In this document: piece by piece, positions 6,272 to 14,121 of the stretch | How the letters are laid out: every line of letters starts with the position of its first letter | Position numbering within the stretch: the stretch's first letter is position 1 | Source of the DNA: a virus | IMG/VR virus record: IMGVR_UViG_3300042868_001101 | Span: 1-24,012 of that record | DNA: 24,012 nt | Strand: one strand, 5' to 3' | The notes under the pieces: generated by a model | What the model saw: only the letters and a program-made list of their open reading frames with translations | The model's database searches: none | Told to the model about the DNA's origin: nothing | Translations under genes and position numbers: made by a program

Positions 6272-9200
6272 ATGCAAGTATTCCCGCATTCACACTAGCA
6301 TCTCTAATAGGATTTCTAGATTTGCTTAAGAGACTTGTGTAGTATGTGTTAACAGATTGATTGTTTGTCTGACTGTTATCTGCAACAGTATTGACTGTCA
6401 CATCACCACCAGCACCAGTTCCTGAACCACCCGTAGTAGTTGTGCCTCCAGTTACAATAGTACCAGAAGTTGTCGATAAAGTTGGCGTTACAATATCAGC
6501 TAAGTCAATACCACCACTCTTGTTTTTGTCGTATATCGGATTACCATTTTTATCATACATCAATATGCTAGTGTCGTATACTTTTCGATTAACTTGATAT
6601 GTTCCTCCTTCACCATCATTGACTGTTACTGTCTCTGTGGTAAATGGTGCTTCAACATACTTGCCCTCTTTCATGCTATAAACCATTGGATTAGTTCCTG
6701 AACTATATTCGTCTCCACTAGTTGCCGCTTGAGGTTTATTAGCCATACCAGTTGTTATCACTAAATCTTCTGCTGTAGTTCCACCATACACACCTTTGGT
6801 TATTGATGTGTCAATTTTATTTGCACCAGTAGTCAAGTCTTTGATTAGTGCAGTTGACACTTTACCAAATGTGAGAGAGTTTAATACTTTAGATGCTTTG
6901 TCTACTGCATCTGCTTTAGCGGCATATGCGGCTTTGAATGCATCAGAGACATGTTTAACAATTTGTGAAGCCGCTTTGCCAGAATCAAAACTCTTCTCTC
7001 CAGGCTTACCTAAATTCAAATCATTACCGCCAGAATTTGGGTCGCCTGTTCTTAAACTAATAATTATACTATTTTTGTCTATGTAACCAACAACAAAATC
7101 GAATGGAGACATTTCTTTTGTTTGAACTTCAGCTTCTTTAGTTGCATTAAATGCAACCCTAATTAAAGCATCCGCAAACTCAGGCCAACCTTTAGGTGTT
7201 GCTTCTCTTGGCGGCTGTAAATCTACGATACCATTAATGTCATTGTTTCCTCTAGTGCGAATAACACGCCAGATTGCTGGATTAGGTTCTGGAGGAGAAC
7301 TACTACTACTAAAAAAGCTGCCCAAGATTGACCCAATAACGAAACCTGCAACGATGCCAACTGGACCACCAAATGCTCCAATCTCAGCGCCAAGTGCGCC
7401 TGCACTTACTGCACTACCAATCACGGTGCCTGCATATGCTCCAGCCGCTAAGCCGGCGGCCGCTCCAACATCACCTTTTGCAAGCGCAAGTACTGCTGGT
7501 ATGTAAGGTAAATATGGTGCAAACGTTTCAAAGCCAGGAATTAATGGACTTGATGCGGCAGTTCCGCCTGCGTTTGCAGTCATGGCTCTACCTAATTCCA
7601 AATCAGCCATTGTTGCGGCATCATAACCACCAAGCCAAGTTGGTGCATATGTTCCATAAGCATTGCTAAGTGTATTTCCTATATTACTAAATGAGCCAAC
7701 AACATTTTTGCCTATTTCTGTACCAGAAAACATGTCAAATGCTTTACCACCAAGATATGATACGCCTTTGTTGACTGCAAAAGATGCAAGCAAAGCCATG
7801 TATGGGTTTTTAATTCCCATCGACTGAACCACTTTTTGTGTAATTGCGGCCTTACCAAAATCGAGTCCCATGTTTCCGACTTCAGCAAGAGTTGAAGAAA
7901 ATGATCCTCTTACACCGTCACCTGTAAAGAATCCTCCACCACCTGCGCCGCCAATAGTCGTTCCACTACCAGTACCTCTAGATTGAAGAAGTTGATTAGT
8001 TCGAATCTGCTGTTCATATTGTGCTTCACTAATCTGTCTTTGTGCAATGGACCTTTCATCACTACCAGCCTCAGCCTTTATCCATCTTTCTTGTGCGGCT
8101 ATTTCTGCTTCTTTTGCGGCATTCAGTTGATTGGCTATATCTTTTGTCATCTTCGGCACATTATCTGCAAGAACAACCATGCCCTGTTGATTTACTTGCA
8201 TCAATGGATTATTCTGTGCGGCTGCCTGCAACGTTCCTGCGGAAGGCATTCCTGTTGGTGAACCACCATACTCTCCACCATACCCACCGAACGCACCCAT
8301 GGTTCTCATTCTCGGATCCATGTTACGCATATTGAGTGGAGTAGTTCCTAATCCACTATTGACAGGTCCCATTATTGAAGACCCCAATACATTAGCCATG
8401 TATGAGATGCCATCTTGTGGTGATGCAAAACCATATTTTGCAAATATAGTTTCAGGTCCAAGTGCAACTTGTCCTCCACTCACACCAAATAGAATTTGTT
8501 CAAGCGCAGTCAACTTACCTTGCTTAGTTCCTTTAGCAAGATTACCTAAAATTTGTCCACCAAGAATGTTTGATTGGTCATCATTCATTCCCATCGAACC
8601 AAAGATGCCTTTTGCTACAGACCTAGCACCAACTTCCATATAAGATGTTGCGGCTTTACTAAAGATTTGTCCAAATGCAGGACCATACTGTTTACCGAAT
8701 ATTGATGTTCCAAGTTTAGTAAGTGCCGGCGTGACTCCCAATAATTTATTGAGTTGCTCACCTCTATACAATTGTCCAGATGCTGTTCGTTGACTTACAT
8801 TTTTATATCCACCAGGATACAATGCTTTCATCAACGTGCCAGAAATAGTTTTTGTTAACTGTCTCTGTAGACTATCTGTAAATTGTTTATTTGCTCTAGC
8901 TAATAGTTCTTCGGGTCTAGTAAACTTACCCTTAGACATTGTAATTCTATTACTCTTAAGTTCTTTAGCAGTAATTCGAGTATTTTCTTTGATGCCGCCT
9001 AATTCTCTAATGACTTCTTGTGTGCGTTTATTAGTCTCACGTTCTGTGTAGTATCCTTTAGCAGTCACTTTACGCAAATATGCATCTACCCACGCAGGAG
9101 ATTTATTTTGCATTGATTCTGCTACACCAGCATCACCCATTTCAATCAATGGCGTTGCTGAAGTTCTCATTAGTGCAGTATTTGTTGCAACAGGAACTAT

Positions 9201-10934
9201 TGCATCTATTGCGGCTTTTGCTACAACATTTTCTCCTGCGACTTTAGTTGCAATTGCTTTTGCTTCTTCTTCAGTCTTGCCTGCGCTCAATGCATCATAA
9301 TATGCTTTGACTGCACTACCTTTGATATTTCTATTCGATTGGTCTTTGAAACCAGGAACATTTCCAGCTCTTTTTCCATCAAAATTTCCACGTTTAGCAG
9401 GTGCCTTTGTAGGTGCTTTTGAGTCTCCAGGTGGTGTTGGTGCCGTGGCTGGTGCGGCAGGTTTACTCTCTTTATTTAATGCACCAAAGCTAATAACTGT
9501 TCTTGGGTTGATTGGTGTGGTACCACGTCTAACCATAAAGTGTAAGTGAACACCCGTAGAACGACCTGTACTACCAATCACACCAATCGGGTCACCTATC
9601 TTAACTTTTTGTCCTACTTTATCATATGCATACGCTAAGTGAACATATGTGGTTGTCATACCATTCAAGTGGTCAACAACAACAAAATTTCCTGACCTAT
9701 CGTTATAGTCTTTACGAGTAACAAGACCATCGGCAGCGGCTACAACAAAGTTTCCTGCTGGCGCCGCCAAGTCGATACCATCATGCTCTTTATAATTTCT
9801 TATTGCAGATTTTACACCAAATTCAGAAGTAACTGTATATGGAACTAGAAGAGGAACTCTCCACACAAGTCCAGAAGTTTGATTTACTTGCGTTCTTTGT
9901 GCTTGCGGAGAAGATGAATTACCCCCACCCGAAACACTAGATGTAGGACTTGTTCCCCCTACAGGTATTCCCATTGCAACACGGCCTCTATCAATCATTG
10001 ATAGATTACGTCCACGACCCTCATTACTATAATTTTCATTTCTTGAAGGCGTATCATCTTGAACCGGAGCAGGACCACCAAATTCAGGACTTATTCCCGA
10101 TACAACGTCATCACCATCAGGTGTGAGTTCTGTTTTTCCTGATTTTTGTGTTTGGTCGTAAATATACGAACCAGCTTCAGCAATGTCTGCGGCCAATAAT
10201 ACCCAACCTAAACCAGGAATAAATCGGGCGCCAATCTTACCTGCAATCTTTGCACCTTTTAATGCGCCTTTGCCAAGTGACCCAAGACCAGGAAGTTTTC
10301 CTCCTAATCCTTTACCACCAAACATCAAAGCCGCAGATAGCACTAACTGTGCAATGAAACTTGCAATCTTCTTTCTAAGTCCAACCAACGCACTTAAAAT
10401 AGCTGTACCGAGTATACCACCCAATGCACTTCCAAGTATGTTGCTTAACAATCCACCGCCGGCAGATTCTGCTTTATCGCCTGCAACAGCGGCACCACCC
10501 CTACCAAGTCCAGAATTTTTGATTGCATCAATGAGTGCTTGATTTTGTTGTGCTTGTTCTCTAGCCTTTTCTTCATCAAACATCATTTTATATTGTTCAG
10601 CTTTTGCAGTTGCTTTTGCAACATTAGCGGTTGCGGCAGTATTAGCATTAATCTGTGCTAACTGTTGAACCATTTGTGCAAATGGATTTCCACCTACTAC
10701 TGATGAAGATGATGTTGGAGTCTTTGAAGACCCCTGTGCTAAAGCCGCCTTTGCTTGCCCAATACTATTTGCTTTTTTGCTTAGTGCAGAGAATGCACCA
10801 AAGCCGGCAACAAGTCCTGGCATCTCAGAAAGGGCAGCCCCCTTGAGTCCATAACCAAAGCCCTTAACTATACCACCAGCAGACTGCTTAAGCGTGTCTC
10901 CTAATGCGGCTCCGTAGTTGCCTATTGTTGCCAT
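6270..10934 (-). CDS. Giant virion protein with M23 (LytM-type) peptidase domain; candidate tape measure protein
   Basis: A 1554-residue Ala/Gly-rich protein. The N-terminal part has a helical, Gln/Ala-rich segment (about 60-130) and a hydrophobic stretch (about 160-210). Residues about 355-490 are an M23 zinc endopeptidase with all expected ligands: EHDGID (His384, Asp388), TYVHLAY (His432) and GVHLHF (His463, His465), so it should cut peptidoglycan cross-bridges. A long middle region follows, then a very hydrophobic Gly/Ala-rich segment (about 1138-1205) before a Ser run. Near the C-terminus DKNKSGGIDLAD (1469-1480) matches an EF-hand-type calcium loop. Hydrophobic patches plus a peptidoglycan hydrolase, and position downstream of the gp26/gp51 pair, fit a tape measure protein (T4 gp29 is only 590 residues). 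A tail-associated lysin or other virion protein is the alternative. The start is supported by AGAGGG about ten bases upstream. Confidence 0.75.
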   Translation of the reverse strand: MATIGNYGAALGDTLKQSAGGIVKGFGYGLKGAALSEMPGLVAGFGAFSALSKKANSIGQAKAALAQGSSKTPTSSSSVVGGNPFAQMVQQLAQINANTAATANVAKATAKAEQYKMMFDEEKAREQAQQNQALIDAIKNSGLGRGGAAVAGDKAESAGGGLLSNILGSALGGILGTAILSALVGLRKKIASFIAQLVLSAALMFGGKGLGGKLPGLGSLGKGALKGAKIAGKIGARFIPGLGWVLLAADIAEAGSYIYDQTQKSGKTELTPDGDDVVSGISPEFGGPAPVQDDTPSRNENYSNEGRGRNLSMIDRGRVAMGIPVGGTSPTSSVSGGGNSSSPQAQRTQVNQTSGLVWRVPLLVPYTVTSEFGVKSAIRNYKEHDGIDLAAPAGNFVVAAADGLVTRKDYNDRSGNFVVVDHLNGMTTTYVHLAYAYDKVGQKVKIGDPIGVIGSTGRSTGVHLHFMVRRGTTPINPRTVISFGALNKESKPAAPATAPTPPGDSKAPTKAPAKRGNFDGKRAGNVPGFKDQSNRNIKGSAVKAYYDALSAGKTEEEAKAIATKVAGENVVAKAAIDAIVPVATNTALMRTSATPLIEMGDAGVAESMQNKSPAWVDAYLRKVTAKGYYTERETNKRTQEVIRELGGIKENTRITAKELKSNRITMSKGKFTRPEELLARANKQFTDSLQRQLTKTISGTLMKALYPGGYKNVSQRTASGQLYRGEQLNKLLGVTPALTKLGTSIFGKQYGPAFGQIFSKAATSYMEVGARSVAKGIFGSMGMNDDQSNILGGQILGNLAKGTKQGKLTALEQILFGVSGGQVALGPETIFAKYGFASPQDGISYMANVLGSSIMGPVNSGLGTTPLNMRNMDPRMRTMGAFGGYGGEYGGSPTGMPSAGTLQAAAQNNPLMQVNQQGMVVLADNVPKMTKDIANQLNAAKEAEIAAQERWIKAEAGSDERSIAQRQISEAQYEQQIRTNQLLQSRGTGSGTTIGGAGGGGFFTGDGVRGSFSSTLAEVGNMGLDFGKAAITQKVVQSMGIKNPYMALLASFAVNKGVSYLGGKAFDMFSGTEIGKNVVGSFSNIGNTLSNAYGTYAPTWLGGYDAATMADLELGRAMTANAGGTAASSPLIPGFETFAPYLPYIPAVLALAKGDVGAAAGLAAGAYAGTVIGSAVSAGALGAEIGAFGGPVGIVAGFVIGSILGSFFSSSSSPPEPNPAIWRVIRTRGNNDINGIVDLQPPREATPKGWPEFADALIRVAFNATKEAEVQTKEMSPFDFVVGYIDKNSIIISLRTGDPNSGGNDLNLGKPGEKSFDSGKAASQIVKHVSDAFKAAYAAKADAVDKASKVLNSLTFGKVSTALIKDLTTGANKIDTSITKGVYGGTTAEDLVITTGMANKPQAATSGDEYSSGTNPMVYSMKEGKYVEAPFTTETVTVNDGEGGTYQVNRKVYDTSILMYDKNGNPIYDKNKSGGIDLADIVTPTLSTTSGTIVTGGTTTTGGSGTGAGGDVTVNTVADNSQTNNQSVNTYYTSLLSKSRNPIRDASVNAGILA

Positions 10935-10941
10935 ATATTAA

Positions 10942-11463
10942 TTACCCTCTGTCGAATACAGAGTCTGGGTCTGCTTCTGCAAATTTTGCTGATTTTCCAG
11001 TTGCTGGTTTTGATGTTGCTCCAAACCCAGACGTTGGCGCTCCAAAGCCTGAACTTCCGCCAAAGCTATTTGAGGCTGATGAACCAAAACTGTTGGATGC
11101 ACCGAAGCCGCCTGCTGACGGAGAGCCATATGTTGTTGTGACGCTTTGTCCCACGGGTTGCATTCCGCCATTGTTTGCTCCTGCTAGTTTTTCTTGTGTA
11201 CGACCAAATGCGGCAATACCAATAATAGCACCCATAGACAAATGAAATAACCCTGCACCTTGTAGTGTGATTGGTTGCCAAGCAGTAACTGGTTGTTTTA
11301 ATACTGCTTGTAATAGAGACCATAAAACTGGGAATAGAATAAAGTCAGTAATACATGTTCCCATGTAAATCCAACCCATCATTGGACGCCATTTGGCGTT
11401 CATCCAATCTTCTTTTTTCTTGTCGCTATCACTCAGTTTATCGTATTCTTTTTGCGTAGCCAT
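10942..11463 (-). CDS. Holin-like small membrane protein with FG/GS-rich tail
   Basis: About 173 residues. After a charged N-terminal helix (KLSDSDKKKEDW) come hydrophobic segments RPMMGWIYMGTCITDFILFPVLWSLL and, after a short loop, GAGLFHLSMGAIIGIAAFG. The layout resembles the 3TM holin family found in gene-transfer agents and some phages. The remaining 80 or so residues are low-complexity, rich in Gly, Ser, Ala and Phe, with repeated GFGA and SFG units. The start at 11463 has GGAG at a good nine-base distance; an in-frame ATG at 11469 overlaps the gp51 stop (TAATG) but is only three bases from GGAG. It lies between the tail-chaperone-like genes and the giant M23 protein, so a tail or injection role is as possible as a holin role. 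Confidence 0.5.
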   Translation of the reverse strand: MATQKEYDKLSDSDKKKEDWMNAKWRPMMGWIYMGTCITDFILFPVLWSLLQAVLKQPVTAWQPITLQGAGLFHLSMGAIIGIAAFGRTQEKLAGANNGGMQPVGQSVTTTYGSPSAGGFGASNSFGSSASNSFGGSSGFGAPTSGFGATSKPATGKSAKFAEADPDSVFDRG

Positions 11464-11468
11464 TGTCA

Positions 11469-11660
11469 TTAACTCCTTCGTTGCGCTTGATTTTGTTGTT
11501 GTATTCTGTCATTTTCTTCTTCGATATGTTGACTTAATAACATTATGTAAATATCACGCTCAAAAGGAATCATGTCTTCCAAATCACTCAAATTGTATTT
11601 ATGATGTTGCATTAAAGCAAAATTGGTCTTATAATAGTTCGCTAGACTATCATGCCCCAT
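11469..11660 (-). CDS. 51: gp51-like baseplate hub assembly protein (frameshift partner of gp26)
   Basis: A 63-residue helical protein, starting MGHDSLANYYKTNFALMQHHKYNLSDLEDMIPFERDIY when taken in order, with a charged Gln/Glu-rich end. It resembles the short proteins annotated as gp51, baseplate hub assembly catalyst, in marine T4-like phages; T4 gp51 is much longer (249 residues). The ATG is in a TGATG overlap with the gp26 stop. The frame is also open upstream through the slippery heptamer at 11678-11672, so a -1 frameshift would append this sequence to gp26. A GTG one codon upstream is another possible start. It may be made as a free protein, only as the fusion tail, or both. Confidence 0.55.
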   Translation of the reverse strand: MGHDSLANYYKTNFALMQHHKYNLSDLEDMIPFERDIYIMLLSQHIEEENDRIQQQNQAQRRS

Positions 11661-12397
11661 CACAATGCGAAAAAATTTCCCATTCCCTCCAATGTAACTT
11701 CATCTTCACAACCGCAACCTGTACATCTCCATTTAATAGTGTGTTTCAGTTTTGGCATTGTTTCAAAGAAATTCATTACAGTTTTAAACTGTTCTTGTGA
11801 GAGACTATCTACAAATTCTTCTATCTCTTTTGTTGTAGAATCTTCTTTCTTGTATACTTCATCTTTATCATAAATGTAGTCAATACATCCAATCAACATT
11901 TTAACTGCAACATCCAATTGACTCAGATTCTCTAAGTCCATATCAGTAAAGTCTGCTGTTGGATATTTTAGCTTAATGCCCAAACCAGTTTTCTCATCGA
12001 TTGTAATTTTGTCTGTGTGACCAATTGTTTTCTCAACTTCAACTTCCATAATGTTAAATGCAAACTTAGTTACATGTTGACATTCTTCTTCTTTAGAATT
12101 CATTCCTGTAGGATGACGCAATTGCAAGTCTACTGTTTCACCAATAGATTTACCACGTAGTCGCATAAAGAAATATTCTAAGTCGAATGTCGGTAACTTA
12201 TCTACGTCAACGTCACCAATAGCGCAATTATTAATAATTTGCTTGACCGCTGTCATAATAGCTTTTGGTTCTCCACTCTCTAGTGCGAGTAGAAGAATCT
12301 TCTGTTCTTTCATTAAGAACGGGCGATATTGTACTGACTGACCAGTTGATGATAATGTCAATTCAAAGATAGGTGTGTTAATTTTTGGCAAAGCCAT
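11660..12397 (-). CDS. 26: gp26-like baseplate hub protein / tail assembly chaperone
   Basis: A 245-residue protein of the T4 baseplate-hub (gp26-like) family. It begins MALPKINTPIFELTLSSTG, has KQIINNCAIGDVDVDKLPTFDLEYFFMRLRGKSIG in the first half, a central acidic region, and a C-terminal zinc-ribbon-like WRCTGCGCEDEV. In T4, gp26 and gp51 are needed to assemble the central hub. A strong GGAGG lies before the ATG, and 27 bases separate it from the upstream tube-like gene. Three codons before its stop is A AAT TTT, a canonical -1 slippery site leading into the gp51 frame. This makes the pair look like the G/GT tape-measure chaperones of other tailed phages. Confidence 0.7.
   Translation of the reverse strand: MALPKINTPIFELTLSSTGQSVQYRPFLMKEQKILLLALESGEPKAIMTAVKQIINNCAIGDVDVDKLPTFDLEYFFMRLRGKSIGETVDLQLRHPTGMNSKEEECQHVTKFAFNIMEVEVEKTIGHTDKITIDEKTGLGIKLKYPTADFTDMDLENLSQLDVAVKMLIGCIDYIYDKDEVYKKEDSTTKEIEEFVDSLSQEQFKTVMNFFETMPKLKHTIKWRCTGCGCEDEVTLEGMGNFFAL
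11672..11678 (-). other. Putative -1 programmed frameshift site A AAT TTT
   Basis: On the minus strand the gp26 codons read GGA AAT TTT TTC GCA TTG TGA. The heptamer A AAT TTT fits the X XXY YYZ rule in the zero frame. After a one-base backward slip the next codons are TTT CGC ATT GTG ATG GGG CAT, which is the gp51 frame, with no stop between. The product would be about 309 residues (242 of gp26, four linking residues, 63 of gp51). No convincing downstream stem or pseudoknot was found by eye. Confidence 0.5.
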
Positions 12398-12424
12398 GAT
12401 ATACCTCCAAGGGTGTTAATAATA

Positions 12425-13036
12425 TTAAGACGTAAAAAGCCATTCACCAAGTGTGTACTTGTGATAGCGATAAAATAACGTAACTCCAAATCTCTGATAG
12501 GAGTTAACTTCTTCCCATGTTGCGTTCATGGGAGATATGACTGTAGGATATACATCCTGCAAAATATAGGATATGAGAACTGCTCCAGATTCATCCAATT
12601 GCTGAACTTCTAATGTAACGCCTCTAGCATAATCTTCAAAATATCCTACTGTGCCACCATAATAATCTGCCGGTCGCACAATAGAATCAATCCAAGATTC
12701 AAAAAATACACGCTCTTTCATATCAGCAGAACATATGATAGAAAGTTGCATGTCATTGTATGTTACATCATAAGGAAGTTTTAATGCGGGACCACCAGAG
12801 CCAGTATCATCTGACGTAGCAATAGAACGACCCGGCAACTCAGCCTTTTCACATCTAAATGAAAAATCATTAATGTCATTAATAAGTTCGGCTGCCATGA
12901 ATTGCTTTAAATATGCATTATCGTCCCACCCACGCAAGATTGCACGAAACAAATTGGGACGAACGGGTTTACCGATAGCAGTCTTAAAGTTTGATATACT
13001 GAATATATTGCTTGCGGATTTGATTTCTGTTGCCAT
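12425..13036 (-). CDS. Tail-tube-like (gp19/gp54-related) protein
   Basis: A 203-residue protein with the layout of contractile-tail tube proteins. It has RPNLFRAILRGW near the N-terminus, FSFRCEKAELPGR (compare FTFQCKATALPAG in T4 gp19), a LPYDVTYNDMQLSIICSADMKERVFFESWIDSI strand-helix segment and a C-terminal VQQLDESGAVLISYILQDVYPTVISP followed by YQRFGVTLFYRYHKY. T4 gp19 has 163 residues; gp48 and gp54 contain the same fold. It lies upstream of the gp26/gp51 pair, where many phages carry the major tube protein, but T4-like phages normally keep gp19 beside the sheath gene gp18, which is not in this window. It could be gp54, gp19 or a minor tube paralogue. The start has GGAA just upstream, overlapping the gp2-like stop region. 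Confidence 0.55.
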   Translation of the reverse strand: MATEIKSASNIFSISNFKTAIGKPVRPNLFRAILRGWDDNAYLKQFMAAELINDINDFSFRCEKAELPGRSIATSDDTGSGGPALKLPYDVTYNDMQLSIICSADMKERVFFESWIDSIVRPADYYGGTVGYFEDYARGVTLEVQQLDESGAVLISYILQDVYPTVISPMNATWEEVNSYQRFGVTLFYRYHKYTLGEWLFTS

Positions 13037-13037
13037 C

Positions 13038-13634
13038 TTATGACATTCCTAATTGTTTGCGAGACTCTTCCCAAACACGGCCTGTGTCTGCTTTTCTGAA
13101 AGACTCTGTTGGTAGAAAAATAGCCATATCCCATTCGTTTACTTGTATCTCTAAGAATTGTGAACGCACATGACTTCTTAGATATTTCTTCAGCATTGGC
13201 TTGAAGTATCTGTACTTAGATGCAGATTGTAGAATGGAATATGAAATCTTCACTCTTGTCGAATCATCATATTTTTTATTTGTTAATGTTGAGTACAATG
13301 CATTCATTAGCTTTGCACGTAGCACTGGAGGCAAATAGTGAAAGTTGATTCCTAAGAATCCATCAGAGTCGATTCTTACTGGAAAGATTAGAGGAAACGT
13401 ATCGTAATACGGCAACTCTTTTTTCATCTTTGGGTCGTATTTGAATGCATACATATACCCATATTCCATTGTAGAAACTTTTCTTGCAGAGTCGGTTCTT
13501 TTCTCAAACATACCAGGAGTTATGTTTGACATTAATTTGCCTGCGGCTTGCCTGTACCAATCCCTCGCCGCTACAGTTCTTGCAGGAACGATGCCTTCTC
13601 TGGCGCCTTGAATGAGTATGTTATCGAATATCAT
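13038..13634 (-). CDS. 2: gp2-like DNA end protector
   Basis: A 198-residue basic protein. It carries FDNILIQGAREGIVPARTVAARDWYR at the N-terminus, a central YGYMYAFKYDPKMKKELPYYDTFPLIFP, then GINFHYLPPVLRAKLMNALY and, near the end, FLEIQVNEWDMAIFLPTESF. These segments recall proteins annotated as gp2, the DNA end protector of T4-like phages, which caps packaged DNA ends against RecBCD and helps complete heads. T4 gp2 is longer (about 274 residues). Position beside gp4 matches the T4 order 2-4-53. The gene starts 11 bases after the gp4 stop region. The assignment is from memory of relatives and synteny, so it is moderate. Confidence 0.6.
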   Translation of the reverse strand: MIFDNILIQGAREGIVPARTVAARDWYRQAAGKLMSNITPGMFEKRTDSARKVSTMEYGYMYAFKYDPKMKKELPYYDTFPLIFPVRIDSDGFLGINFHYLPPVLRAKLMNALYSTLTNKKYDDSTRVKISYSILQSASKYRYFKPMLKKYLRSHVRSQFLEIQVNEWDMAIFLPTESFRKADTGRVWEESRKQLGMS

Positions 13635-13639
13635 ACTTC

Positions 13640-13646
13640 TATTTAT
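13640..13646 (-). promoter_or_regulatory. ATAAATA motif before gp2 (late-promoter-like)
   Basis: The minus strand reads ATAAATA, GAAGT, ATG. The motif matches the core of the T4 late promoter TATAAATA, but lies only five bases from the start codon and includes the gp4 stop codon. A transcript from it would be essentially leaderless. It may be coincidental. Confidence 0.25.
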
Positions 13647-14086
13647 CTCAAATCTTTGTCGGTTATGATTTTAAATTCCCAATTTCTTTCAATTGAGTAC
13701 TTTGTTGCCGCTTCCCATTTTGCTTGATTGACACCCCATGTCATTACTTCATTTAAGAATCGTCTAGTTGGTTTACCATTAGGGGTGTTTTTTCTGACAG
13801 GTGGACGTGTTTGTATGTCTGGTTTGACTTCAATCAAAACAGCTTTAATATCTCCGTTCTTGTCTTTGTAGCGCATCCAGAAGTCAACAAAATATCTATG
13901 ATATCGATTGTCAAGTGGAGACACATAAGGAACAACAACTTCTTCAGAAGACCATTCAAGTATAGAAGGAGTTTCATCACAGTAAACCATGAATCTTCTT
14001 TCCAACAGACTACGATATGTAATATTAGTTGGGTTACCTTTGTACTTTTGATAGTTTTTAGGCTTAAATTTACCTTTGTATGACAT
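13643..14086 (-). CDS. 4: gp4-like head completion protein (TnsA-like nuclease fold)
   Basis: A 147-residue protein very like T4 gp4 (also called gp50). It has the N-terminal KGKFKPKNYQKYKGNPTNITYRS, then LLERRFMVYCDETPSILEWSSEEVVVPY, YHRYFVDFWMRYKDK, VLIEVKPDIQT and a closing NQAKWEAATKYSIERNWEF. Glu in LLERR, Asp in YFVDF and the Glu-Val-Lys triad sit where TnsA/restriction-type nucleases keep their metal-binding residues. In T4, gp4 is needed to finish filled heads before tail joining. It is the first gene of the leftward operon. Its start codon region is shared with the late-promoter-like motif that faces the rightward operon. Confidence 0.85.
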   Translation of the reverse strand: MSYKGKFKPKNYQKYKGNPTNITYRSLLERRFMVYCDETPSILEWSSEEVVVPYVSPLDNRYHRYFVDFWMRYKDKNGDIKAVLIEVKPDIQTRPPVRKNTPNGKPTRRFLNEVMTWGVNQAKWEAATKYSIERNWEFKIITDKDLR

Positions 14087-14091
14087 AAATA
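14085..14091 (+). promoter_or_regulatory. T4-type late promoter candidate for the baseplate operon
   Basis: ATAAATA, preceded by C (CATAAATA), lies 30 bases before the gp48-like ATG and matches the T4 late consensus TATAAATA at seven of eight positions. A start about six bases downstream would leave a leader of roughly 25 bases containing AAGAGAAAG as a weak ribosome site. It is the only promoter-like signal in the 35-base divergent gap and overlaps the gp4 start codon on the other strand. No clear motif was found for the leftward operon. Confidence 0.5.
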
Positions 14092-14121
14092 GAATAATGA
14101 ATTAATATAAGAGAAAGTCAA

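Noticed and set aside
7983-9549. Several rightward open frames opposite the giant gene
   Set aside because: They are antisense shadows of a continuous 1554-residue frame with an intact M23 site; they have no ribosome sites or recognisable domains.
10904-11245. A Pro-rich rightward frame and further leftward frames over the holin-like tail
   Set aside because: The low GC-complexity repeats of the FG-rich tail keep all frames open; translations are Pro/Leu- or Gln-rich without any domain.
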